From an uncultured Saprospiraceae bacterium (GTDB taxonomy: Bacteria; Bacteroidota; Bacteroidia; Chitinophagales; Saprospiraceae): a stretch of DNA of 8,722 nt. The translations under genes were made by a program, and so were the position numbers. Of this stretch, positions 1-6,954 are shown piece by piece (positions within the stretch are counted from its first letter, which is position 1; each line of letters begins with the position of its first letter). A model generated the notes under the pieces. That model saw nothing but the letters and a program-made list of their open reading frames with translations, was not told the DNA's origin and ran no database searches. Location: contig CALLAG010000037.1 of the NCBI GenBank assembly GCA_938002705.1, positions 1 to 8,722 of the forward strand, given 5' to 3'.

Positions 1-547
1 ATCCTCTCCATTGTTGATCACCAGCTATACCTACTCCTAATGAAGTATCAGCGAACAACATAACCTTGCTTTGCTTTATATTATATCTTCCGTAAGCGAA
101 TATGTTTTGGAAAGTATGTTGTTCCCAGAAAAAACCTGGAAGTTCAACAGTGCTACTTGAGATACCATAACCTAATCCGAGATGCCACTTCTCATTAAGT
201 CGCTTGCCTATAATGAAGCTTAAGTTAGCAGTAGCATTCTCATCGTTGCCTACACCTGAGAGTAGGTGAAATGAGTAGAACAATCCACCTGTCCTGTGAT
301 ACTTGCCCTTCTCATACATAATGATATCTTGAGGAGGGCTACTCATTTTTTTGACAGACCTCTTATCTATAGTAATAGTATCCATAGTGCCTATGACCAT
401 CTTAATATCAAGAATATTTTCAGATACAATTTCTCCAACATATACAGAACCATCATTAGCATAGATCACAGATCTACCGATATCCTTTTGAGCAATCAGC
501 GATAGAGCTAAGAAAGAAAAAATAAAAGTGAGTAAACCGTTTTTCAT
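1..547 (-). CDS. outer-membrane beta-barrel protein, 3' part outside window
   Basis: This frame opens with ATG at 547-545 and runs without a stop to the window edge, giving 182 codons of an incomplete protein. Residues 1-19 form a signal peptide (basic MKNG start, hydrophobic core, cleavage probably before Q20 in SLIAQKD). Residues about 26-68 look like a small beta domain with the pattern 'YANDGSVYVGEI ... KMVIGTMDTITIDKRSVKKM', which I know from many Bacteroidota envelope proteins. From about residue 84 alternating hydrophobic and polar strands rich in Gly and aromatics (GGLFYSFHLLSGVG, WHLGLGYGIS, FADTSLGVGIA) suggest the first strands of a membrane barrel. It probably sits in the outer membrane; substrate or partner cannot be read from the sequence. 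The start is 36 bp past the terminator at 584-615, leaving little room for a separate promoter. The family call rests on pattern, not on a specific match. Confidence 0.8.
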   Translation of the reverse strand, partial: MKNGLLTFIFSFLALSLIAQKDIGRSVIYANDGSVYVGEIVSENILDIKMVIGTMDTITIDKRSVKKMSSPPQDIIMYEKGKYHRTGGLFYSFHLLSGVGNDENATANLSFIIGKRLNEKWHLGLGYGISSSTVELPGFFWEQHTFQNIFAYGRYNIKQSKVMLFADTSLGVGIAGDQQWRG

Positions 548-583
548 AATGGCAGTATAATGAAGTGAAGAAAAAAATAAAAC

Positions 584-615
584 AATGGAAGCAAGGCATT
601 CCCCTTGCCTCCATT
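584..615 (-). terminator. Rho-independent terminator after the LVIVD lipoprotein gene
   Basis: On the minus strand the arms AATGGAGGCAAGG and CCTTGCTTCCATT pair over 13 positions with one G-U wobble around a six-base loop. The T-rich run GTTTTATTTTTTTC follows directly (583 down to 570). It starts 17 bp after the stop codon of the lipoprotein gene. On the plus strand the same stem has one A-C mismatch and is followed by a shorter T-run, but no plus-strand gene needs it. Confidence 0.88.
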
Positions 616-631
616 TTTATATTTAATATTC

Positions 632-1891
632 TTATATCTGGATAAGACTTAGAAGCGCTAAGTCTTGAGTGTCGCTTACTCGATATTGTCCAAATCCATT
701 AGGACTTGCTATCAATATGATATCTGATCGTGTAGGATGTGCTATCACATCATAAGCTTGTACTGTAGAATCATAGTCAATCATAGATAAGTTACTTCCA
801 TTAGAAGCATCAAAAGTCTTAAGACCATTATCACCTTCACCTACATATAATACGTCACCTATCTTTGTCATCCCGAATGGGCTTAACATTTCGATCTCTT
901 GTAACTGAGAGATACGGTTTTCTTGACTGATATCTAATACCAAAAGTGCATTAATATCACCTGGGCAACCTGAGTTATTAGTCCGTAATGTAACATAAGC
1001 TACATCACCATCAGGTAGTACAGGGTCACAAGAATCAACGTGATCAAAACTTGCCTGCCATCTTGGATTAGTCGGCGTCTCTATGTTGTATACTTGTACA
1101 GAATTCCTTGTCCCTATATATAGTGACTCATCCTGAGGATATATCGTCTCCATTCTCCATCCTGCTTGCTCACTCTGTATTAATTGCAGATTCTGATTAT
1201 CAGAGAATACTGTTAGAAAAGAATTACTGATCACATACACATGATCATTAGAATGTGCTATCCTGTTCACCGTACCTATAGAAGAATTACTACTTCCAGA
1301 GAACGATGCAGGCACCGCAGAAGCTGGTATTATTCTATCTTCGAAATCAAAAAATGCTTGGTTATTATTGCCCCATATCTCATTCCATATACTCGTTCCT
1401 TCTTCCACTTCTTCCGTTACTTCTTCAAATTCGAATCCTATTAATGCTTCTCCATCATTATTAATAAAGTCTTGAATGAAAGCATTCTCTACCCTATTCT
1501 GTAATCTTGGATTTGTCATATCTGATATATCAATTTTGAGCATATCATACAGACTCTCTGCATAGATAAAATTATCATTTACATAAAACTCTCTATTGTT
1601 AGGGATACTGATGAAACTTAGTGCTGTTGGATTTTCAGGATTAGTATTGTCATATACATGAATGCCTTCTCCTTCTTCGCCGATAAGTAATAAGTCTTCT
1701 GAGACAAAAACTTTACCTGGGTCGACTATAGGCCTCGCCTCTTCATTAAGTGGTTGATTTCTTTGGATATTAAGATCTCCATAGACAGCTGTGGCTTTAG
1801 TATAGGTTAACTGTGCTGAATTGATATCTGAAGAACAAGAGTACATTAAGAGCATGGAAGCTGCCGTAAGAAAGAATAGTACTTTTTTCAT
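632..1891 (-). CDS. LVIVD-repeat beta-propeller lipoprotein
   Basis: This 419-residue protein has a lipoprotein signal peptide: MKK, a hydrophobic core, then MYSC with the lipidated cysteine at C19. It should be anchored in a membrane, probably the outer one. The body consists of repeated blade-like units with the 'hVYDnTNPENPTALSFI' and 'LKIDISDMTNPRL' pattern of LVIVD repeats, a propeller family common in Bacteroidota. Units are visible at roughly 57-94, 101-130, 211-235, 250-285, 290-335, 337-372 and 377-415, which would fit six or seven blades. An acidic insertion (about 152-188, with EFEEVTEEVEEG) interrupts the regular spacing. C288 and C309 could form a disulphide. There are no catalytic residues to point to; such propellers usually bind partners. 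The start has an AT-rich leader (ATAATAAAATG) and no Shine-Dalgarno motif. It has its own terminator and is separated from the upstream DUF4331 gene by 376 bp, so it is probably a separate transcript. Confidence 0.85.
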   Translation of the reverse strand: MKKVLFFLTAASMLLMYSCSSDINSAQLTYTKATAVYGDLNIQRNQPLNEEARPIVDPGKVFVSEDLLLIGEEGEGIHVYDNTNPENPTALSFISIPNNREFYVNDNFIYAESLYDMLKIDISDMTNPRLQNRVENAFIQDFINNDGEALIGFEFEEVTEEVEEGTSIWNEIWGNNNQAFFDFEDRIIPASAVPASFSGSSNSSIGTVNRIAHSNDHVYVISNSFLTVFSDNQNLQLIQSEQAGWRMETIYPQDESLYIGTRNSVQVYNIETPTNPRWQASFDHVDSCDPVLPDGDVAYVTLRTNNSGCPGDINALLVLDISQENRISQLQEIEMLSPFGMTKIGDVLYVGEGDNGLKTFDASNGSNLSMIDYDSTVQAYDVIAHPTRSDIILIASPNGFGQYRVSDTQDLALLSLIQI

Positions 1892-1984
1892 TTTATTATG
1901 ATTTAGGAATTGAAAAAATTAAAGAAGTTCTGTTATCGTATTAATATAAAACGGCAATAACGAAACTTAATTGCTTGACTAAAC

Positions 1985-1998
1985 TATGTATTTATACA
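1985..1998. repeat. near-palindrome ATGTAT-N2-ATACAT, possible operator
   Basis: Perfect six-base arms ATGTAT and ATACAT flank a two-base centre. It lies 94 bp upstream of the lipoprotein start and three bases from the hairpin at 2002-2021. Its size and symmetry would suit a dimeric regulator, but AT-rich palindromes of this size also occur by chance. No second copy was noticed in the window. Confidence 0.3.
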
Positions 1999-2001
1999 TC
2001 G

Positions 2002-2021
2002 AGGATTATCATTATAATCCT
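2002..2021 (+). terminator. AT-rich hairpin with plus-strand T-run, orphan
   Basis: Arms AGGATTAT and ATAATCCT pair perfectly over eight bases with a four-base loop CATT. On the plus strand a run of T follows (to 2026), as in an intrinsic terminator. On the minus strand a run of A precedes it instead. No plus-strand gene is visible upstream, so it may end an antisense transcript, belong to a lost gene, or act as a leader hairpin for the lipoprotein gene. The stem has only four G-C positions in total across both arms, so stability is low. Confidence 0.3.
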
Positions 2022-2059
2022 TTTTTAAGAGCAATTTAAGTGATTTCTTAAGAGGTATC

Positions 2060-2082
2060 GTCTCATTTTAACTGTTTGAGAC
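2060..2082. repeat. inverted repeat GTCTCA-N11-TGAGAC
   Basis: Two perfect six-base arms at 2060-2065 and 2077-2082 are 11 bases apart, and a further TGAGAC stands at 2116-2121 in the same orientation as the second arm. The cluster is 169-230 bp upstream of the lipoprotein start. It could be a protein binding site or a weak hairpin; function is unknown. Confidence 0.3.
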
Positions 2083-2094
2083 ATATAACAAGTA

Positions 2095-2202
2095 TCATCC
2101 AAGCTCTTCATACCATGAGACGTTGTATTCAGAAGATTCGTTGGTACTGCTCAGCTCATTTTCTATGTCTTCAGGTAGAAGATCACATTCGAATATTTCA
2201 GT
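2095..2202 (-). pseudogene. possible remnant of a lost coding sequence
   Basis: A 35-codon frame with no ATG lies between two stops just past the terminator of the long DUF4331 gene. Its translation reads like real protein: it begins TEIFECDLLPEDIENEL, is acidic, and ends NVSWYEELG before TGA. The composition differs from the low-complexity peptides usually read from spacer DNA. I do not recognise a family. With no start codon and no promoter it cannot be an intact gene; it might be the decayed 3' end of one, or chance. Confidence 0.2.
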
Positions 2203-2216
2203 TTAGTGCAAAAAAA

Positions 2217-2240
2217 AGGTCTGAACCGAAGTTCAGACCT
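2217..2240 (-). terminator. Rho-independent terminator with UUCG tetraloop
   Basis: On the minus strand the arms AGGTCTGAAC and GTTCAGACCT pair perfectly over 10 bp around the loop TTCG, closed by C-G, which gives the especially stable C(UUCG)G hairpin in RNA. A T-run follows (down to 2210). It begins 27 bp after the stop codon of the long DUF4331 gene and should end that transcript cleanly. Confidence 0.95.
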
Positions 2241-2267
2241 ACCCTAAAAAAACTAATTATATATTTT

Positions 2268-5200
2268 CTAATTAATTAAAGTCATTTTCTTAGTTGCAGT
2301 AAAATCATTGATATTTAACTGATAGTATAATATACTACTTGTTGATTGTATATCTGATTTGTTGATTATTACCTTCTGAGTACCAGTGCCATACTGAGAG
2401 CTCTGAGAATACACAACCTTACCTGTAACGTCGAATATTGTAATAGTTCCTAATCCCGCCTTAGCGATATTAAATTTAATTTCAGTCATATTGCTGAATG
2501 GGTTAGGTGTATTCTGATACAACTGATTCTGAACAATCTGAGTACCTTCATTAGAGAATAACTTGATGTCTACTTTCTCGAAGTTGCCATCCTTGTAAGC
2601 TTCTATAGAAGTGTATGCACTCGTTAGCTGAATCATATCAGCGATATTTCCATCAGCTGTAGCTGTAACATTGATCGTAAATAGATCACTGTCTTTGCTT
2701 ACTGTACTAACATCTGCTGGAGCCCAACTTACAGTATGTAATTGATCACTTCGGTGGCCCATATTAGCTTCTGTAAGATCTATATTATTAGCCTGTACAG
2801 AACTTAATGTAAGACCATCTAACTCTAAAGAAAACTGGAATCCTAATACGGCATCGAAGTTATTACTTCTGAATGGTATAGCATAGGTCTGTCCTCGCTC
2901 TACTTTTCTATTATCGATGATAAAGTCAAGACTCTTATCACTTCTTACTTCTATAGCCTTATCTCCAAAGTTAGCTGTTACATCATTATTCACATCGCCA
3001 TACTTAACTGCTACCATATCCTTATCACTAAAGTTCTGATTCAGATCAGATAATATTATAAAGTCAGCAGCTGTATATGGATCAAACTGTGTCACTGTTT
3101 CTTCACCATCTACAAATCCCCAACTTAGTGACATAGGAAATTCTTCAGTGACACCAAGTATCAGTTTCCTGATTTCTATAAGGTCAATAGCCGTGATGCT
3201 TTCGTTCTGATTAACATCAGCAGCGATTAACTTATAAGCACTATTGAGTTTTTCTTTACCTAGTATATGTCTTTGTATCATGACGATATCCAGTGTACTT
3301 ACACCATTTAAGTAATCATCATTTTTCTCTCCCGAGATCATATAGTCGAATCCTGTATCCAGATCACTGAATGCATACTGACCATTACTATCAGTCGTTG
3401 TGGTGATAGGAAACTGAGGTTGATTACTTTGTAGTACTACTTCTACATTCTCTACGATGACACCATTCTCTGTCATCACTGCACCCTCTATGGCTACTTT
3501 GTTACCATTAGCACCACAAGAACCTAATACATTGATCTCATCTATATCCCAAGCATTTACAACTGCTCCATTACCTACTAAGCAGTATGGCAATAGTTCG
3601 AATGTAAATGTCGTCTGAGTCGTAACTGTAAAGTCATCGCCCGATAAGTCGATCGTCTGTAGTGTCCAATCTCTGTTAGTAGCGATATCTTCCATTCTTA
3701 GCACCTCTGCACCATCTCTGAGCACTCTCACGCCGTATCTTGTAGGATAATTATTAGGTCCAGAAGGTCCGCTTATCCATGAGAACATTTCAGGTCCTTT
3801 CTCAAAGAAAGTTAACTGACTTATGTTAGCTGGATCATTACCTGAAGGTGTGACTGATACATTAAATATAATAGACTTCTCATTACCTGCAGAGTACGTA
3901 CAAGAATCAAACGATCCTACACACATCGCTGGCGTACCACCTACACCTTCTGTACAAGAATGAGGATTATTAGCAGCTGGTAGTCTAGTAACGATACTTG
4001 CTGTCACTGATCCACATGTTAATGTATTAGGATATGCTGGAACGAATTCAGAAAAGTCAATATCAGACTGATCAGTCGTAGCGAATGATCTACACGCATC
4101 AAGTGAATAATTAACAATAGATACTGGATCATTGCCGCCTACAACTGGTTCTCTACAATCAGTCAAACTTACTGCAGAAGCTCCCATGAAAAAATCATTA
4201 GCTAAAGGTGCAATATCGCCACCTGTAGTAGGTACTCCAAATACTAAAAATCTACCACCTGCATTAGCTCTTTCTGCTACATATATTCTCTGTGCTACAT
4301 GATCATAAGCTACATCTACAGGATTACCTAATGATGTAGAAGCACCTGCAATCCTAATTTGCTCAGCAGCTGTAATTCGATTATCAGCACTCGCTCCAGA
4401 CCAGTTATTAATTATAAATAATGCTCCGTCATCAGCAACGGCTCCACTACCTACATCTGTAAGTACCATGACATTATTAGCTACATCATATGCAATACCA
4501 TGCGTTCTTACAAGACCATCCACAACCACTCTTCTCGCTGGTGTTACTGAACCGTTAGCAGTTGCAAGAAAGTCTGGGAATATACCTACATCAGAAGAGT
4601 TATCTACGATAGCCATTAATGTCGTACCGTTAAATGTCATCCCCCATAAGTTAATATCCGTAGTTACAATTCTATCTAGTGTGATAGCCGTAGGTGATAT
4701 CGTGTATATTATAAAACTGTTTTGCTGACCATTAGAATCTGCTGCATCTTGAGCTACAACTAATTTGTCACCAAGAACAGCAATCTCTCTACCATTACTA
4801 AAGTCTGAAGTAGATGTAGCAGTGAGTGTAGGCGTACCACCAGAGCTTAAGCTTGACTGTACATTAGAGTATGCATTGATAACGTTATCTGACCTATTGA
4901 GCTGATATAACACATCAGCTTGCTCATCATAATGAACACCGTCAGCATCTACACCTGCAGCAGCAAATGTAGAAGCACTCATATTACCAGCATCATCAAA
5001 ACCATAAGTGGCTACGACACCAGAATTATTACTTGATACAAATACTTTGGTAGATGGATCTGATATAAGATTATCCATAGGTAATACTATCTCACCACTG
5101 CATGCGCCAGTTCCATCATGTGGCTGTGCTAAGTAAGGAAAAGAACCAGAAAATGCTTTATCATTAGCTTCTACTCCTGTTGTATAAGTCAATACACCCA

Positions 5201-6821
5201 ATAGGTCTTCAGTGACAGGACTTGGAGAAGTTGCTGGATCATAATCATCATACCATAATCCGATAGCGGCTAATACAACGCCACTTACAGCTTGTAATTC
5301 TATTCTCGTTACATCATCCTCTAATCTTCTACCATTAGGAAATCCATCCATGTTAGGTATAAACTCCAAGTCAGATGTCGTATTAAATGGAGCAACTGTC
5401 AGTCCAATAGCTGCAGCTTGTATGAGACCTAATGTGCTGAAGTTAGCATCATCTCTCGGTGTCACTGGTACCGCCATATTAAGTCTCAACATGTCACCAC
5501 CATTAGGCAAGAAGTTATTGACAAAAGGCTTACCTGCTGCAAGTGGATTACCGTCTTTACCTGTAGCTAATTGGTAAGGTATGACATTAGGCACTCCTGT
5601 ATGGAATGCTGGCCATAGATCCACAGATCTCGGCTTACCAGCTGCTGGTAATAGTAATGTACCGAATACTGCATCATCTAATGCTGTACCTGCAAGAGCA
5701 GGATTTCCCTTAAGACCGAATAGACCATCAGCTTCATTACTAAAGTCAAACATACCCAATGAGTTAGTCTGTATTCTCAGAGGACCGAAGGCAGGTACTG
5801 CACCACCAAACTGATCATCATCCATGTATAAAGCCAATTCTGGATTGTAGAAATATTCAAAGTGAGCTGGATTCTCATTATAAGGCGTAAGACTATTCCA
5901 CTCATCCTTAGCACCGATAGGAATTACTGCCTCATTAGTCAGTGGCATTCCAAGTCTTGATACTTGTATCCAATCACCACTTACTGTAGGATCTCCATCA
6001 GCACTTAATGTCGTCACTGCAGGACGACTTGCAGAAGCCCATACACCTATTACATAATCAGAATCAAGAATATTAGTAGGAGTAGCTGGAGCACCTGCTT
6101 TGAGTAATGTAGAGATAGGCACTTGTATTGCGAGTGCACTTACATTATAACAAGCTACAGCATCTACAGGCTTACCGCCATCTTGTCTTGGTGCATCACC
6201 TAGATCAAAGATACCACCAAGATCCACAAAGAAAGGATCGTCAGTAGGACCAGCGAATACTGTCTCACCAGTAGATGCAGTAGTCACTGCTCCGTTAAAT
6301 AATGCATCGTATGTTGTATTTAACCCTACACCACTTTCTATAGATCTTGGACCTATATTATTAGGAGGCACAACACCGTCTTGTATAATCGTCGTGAAGC
6401 TTGCTCCACCATCTACACTTCTTTCAAGATTATAAGTTGCTTTTTGATTTTGCTTCCCTAATCTGATATTGAAAAATGTAGTCGGATCTTCGTTAGTTAT
6501 AGTAAACGTAAATCTGTATACGATCTCATCACCCACAACAGAAGCATCATTATCTACGTGTATCTCGTATCTGATATTCTCCCCGAATGAGTAATAATTA
6601 GGTCCACCTTGTGGCAATTGCAATGGCACATAAGTGGCGATCATAGTGATCATGTCCGGATTGTCAGGACTTCTAAATGCGTAAAGATCCACATTATCTG
6701 CAAGTGGATCATTAGCAATTAATGGTGCCTCCCTATGACTGGAAGCCATAAGTTGGATACCACTCATAGTCATCATTATAACTACAAGGATTAGATTTTT
6801 TAGTGTTAATATATCTTTCAT
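2268..6821 (-). CDS. multidomain DUF4331 protein with T9SS sorting tail
   Basis: A 1517-residue secreted protein. Residues 1-26 are a signal peptide. Residues 27-567 are a full DUF4331 domain opening with SSHREAP and DPLADN-x-DLYAF and ending at FPYLAQP. About 590-885 is a propeller-like region (VFVSSNNSGVVATYGF, THGIAYDVANNVMVLTD, NPVDVAYDHVAQRIYVAE). About 889-1102 holds eight cysteines and a jelly-roll-like segment (SQLTFFEKGPEMFSW). About 1108-1160 resembles a carboxypeptidase-regulatory domain. About 1167-1223 is a dockerin-like pair: the second loop has D1202, N1204, N1206, S1208 and D1213 for calcium, the first is degenerate. About 1293-1425 is cohesin-like. From about 1434 (LYQNTPNPFSNMTEI) to KKMTLIN at the end is a type A T9SS sorting tail. 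The protein should cross the outer membrane through T9SS and be released or surface-bound. It lies 133 bp after its paralogue and may share its transcript. Its function is unknown; binding or adhesion is a guess from the accessory modules. Confidence 0.93.
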   Translation of the reverse strand: MKDILTLKNLILVVIMMTMSGIQLMASSHREAPLIANDPLADNVDLYAFRSPDNPDMITMIATYVPLQLPQGGPNYYSFGENIRYEIHVDNDASVVGDEIVYRFTFTITNEDPTTFFNIRLGKQNQKATYNLERSVDGGASFTTIIQDGVVPPNNIGPRSIESGVGLNTTYDALFNGAVTTASTGETVFAGPTDDPFFVDLGGIFDLGDAPRQDGGKPVDAVACYNVSALAIQVPISTLLKAGAPATPTNILDSDYVIGVWASASRPAVTTLSADGDPTVSGDWIQVSRLGMPLTNEAVIPIGAKDEWNSLTPYNENPAHFEYFYNPELALYMDDDQFGGAVPAFGPLRIQTNSLGMFDFSNEADGLFGLKGNPALAGTALDDAVFGTLLLPAAGKPRSVDLWPAFHTGVPNVIPYQLATGKDGNPLAAGKPFVNNFLPNGGDMLRLNMAVPVTPRDDANFSTLGLIQAAAIGLTVAPFNTTSDLEFIPNMDGFPNGRRLEDDVTRIELQAVSGVVLAAIGLWYDDYDPATSPSPVTEDLLGVLTYTTGVEANDKAFSGSFPYLAQPHDGTGACSGEIVLPMDNLISDPSTKVFVSSNNSGVVATYGFDDAGNMSASTFAAAGVDADGVHYDEQADVLYQLNRSDNVINAYSNVQSSLSSGGTPTLTATSTSDFSNGREIAVLGDKLVVAQDAADSNGQQNSFIIYTISPTAITLDRIVTTDINLWGMTFNGTTLMAIVDNSSDVGIFPDFLATANGSVTPARRVVVDGLVRTHGIAYDVANNVMVLTDVGSGAVADDGALFIINNWSGASADNRITAAEQIRIAGASTSLGNPVDVAYDHVAQRIYVAERANAGGRFLVFGVPTTGGDIAPLANDFFMGASAVSLTDCREPVVGGNDPVSIVNYSLDACRSFATTDQSDIDFSEFVPAYPNTLTCGSVTASIVTRLPAANNPHSCTEGVGGTPAMCVGSFDSCTYSAGNEKSIIFNVSVTPSGNDPANISQLTFFEKGPEMFSWISGPSGPNNYPTRYGVRVLRDGAEVLRMEDIATNRDWTLQTIDLSGDDFTVTTQTTFTFELLPYCLVGNGAVVNAWDIDEINVLGSCGANGNKVAIEGAVMTENGVIVENVEVVLQSNQPQFPITTTTDSNGQYAFSDLDTGFDYMISGEKNDDYLNGVSTLDIVMIQRHILGKEKLNSAYKLIAADVNQNESITAIDLIEIRKLILGVTEEFPMSLSWGFVDGEETVTQFDPYTAADFIILSDLNQNFSDKDMVAVKYGDVNNDVTANFGDKAIEVRSDKSLDFIIDNRKVERGQTYAIPFRSNNFDAVLGFQFSLELDGLTLSSVQANNIDLTEANMGHRSDQLHTVSWAPADVSTVSKDSDLFTINVTATADGNIADMIQLTSAYTSIEAYKDGNFEKVDIKLFSNEGTQIVQNQLYQNTPNPFSNMTEIKFNIAKAGLGTITIFDVTGKVVYSQSSQYGTGTQKVIINKSDIQSTSSILYYQLNINDFTATKKMTLIN
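5121..6746 (-). repeat. DUF4331 tandem duplicate, copy 2
   Basis: This segment encodes residues 26-567 of the long protein and aligns with 6982-8604 with a single one-codon gap. Homology starts at ASSHREAP, just after the unrelated signal peptides, and ends at AQP, before the accessory modules. By hand comparison the first half (residues 27-290) shares roughly 73% of residues with the other copy, whereas residues 291-556 share about 94%. Confidence 0.93.
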
Positions 6822-6954
6822 GTATTATATATTTAGAAATATGCTGAAAACCTAAAAGGTAGAATCACAAATCTTTTTTTAGTGCTTGATTTTATCTACC
6901 TCTTAGATCTTCATTATTAAAAGGTTTTTATTTTTATTCAGAATAGATACTCTA
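6822..6954 (-). promoter_or_regulatory. leader between the DUF4331 genes with imperfect hairpin
   Basis: The 133-bp gap has no clear intrinsic terminator, so the two genes may be cotranscribed. On the minus strand AAGAGGTAGA (6904-6895) can pair with TCTACCTTTT (6863-6854) over 10 positions with one wobble. The flanking AAAACCT (6928-6922) and AGGTTTT (6853-6847) add seven more pairs, with a 17-base bulge on one side. No T-run follows, so it looks more like a leader or stabilising structure than a terminator. No convincing TTG/TAnnTTTG promoter was found. Confidence 0.35.

Larger units (their letters stand above)
1892..2267. other. 376-bp intergenic region, no complete gene
   Basis: This gap separates the long DUF4331 gene from the lipoprotein gene. 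It contains the terminator at 2217-2240, a stop-bounded 35-codon frame without ATG (2095-2202), a TGAGAC inverted repeat (2060-2082) with a third copy at 2116-2121, an AT-rich hairpin (2002-2021) and a near-palindrome (1985-1998). The promoter of the lipoprotein gene must lie here. I searched by eye for the Bacteroidota pattern (TTG, 19-21 bp, TAnnTTTG) and found only half-matches such as TAAGTTTC, none with a proper upstream TTG. Confidence 0.7.

Noticed and set aside
296..505. Plus-strand 69-codon frame
   Set aside because: It lies antisense to the barrel gene, which has a signal peptide, beta-strand pattern and an unbroken frame over 1-547.
2076..2279. Plus-strand open frame of 67 codons starting at TTG
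   Set aside because: It reads through the perfect terminator hairpin at 2217-2240 and into the 3' end of the long DUF4331 gene, and its peptide shows no recognisable pattern.
5350..5577. Plus-strand 75-codon frame that recurs with high similarity at 7211-7438
   Set aside because: The apparent conservation is explained by the nearly identical DUF4331 coding sequence on the opposite strand; the differences follow silent positions of that gene.
5154..5951. Very recent gene conversion between the DUF4331 copies
   Set aside because: About 10% silent differences remain in the most conserved block, too many for a recent event, although older conversion cannot be excluded.
6895..6909. Small stem ATCTA/TAGAT as a terminator between the DUF4331 genes
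   Set aside because: Only five A/T-rich pairs and no T-run on the transcribed strand.
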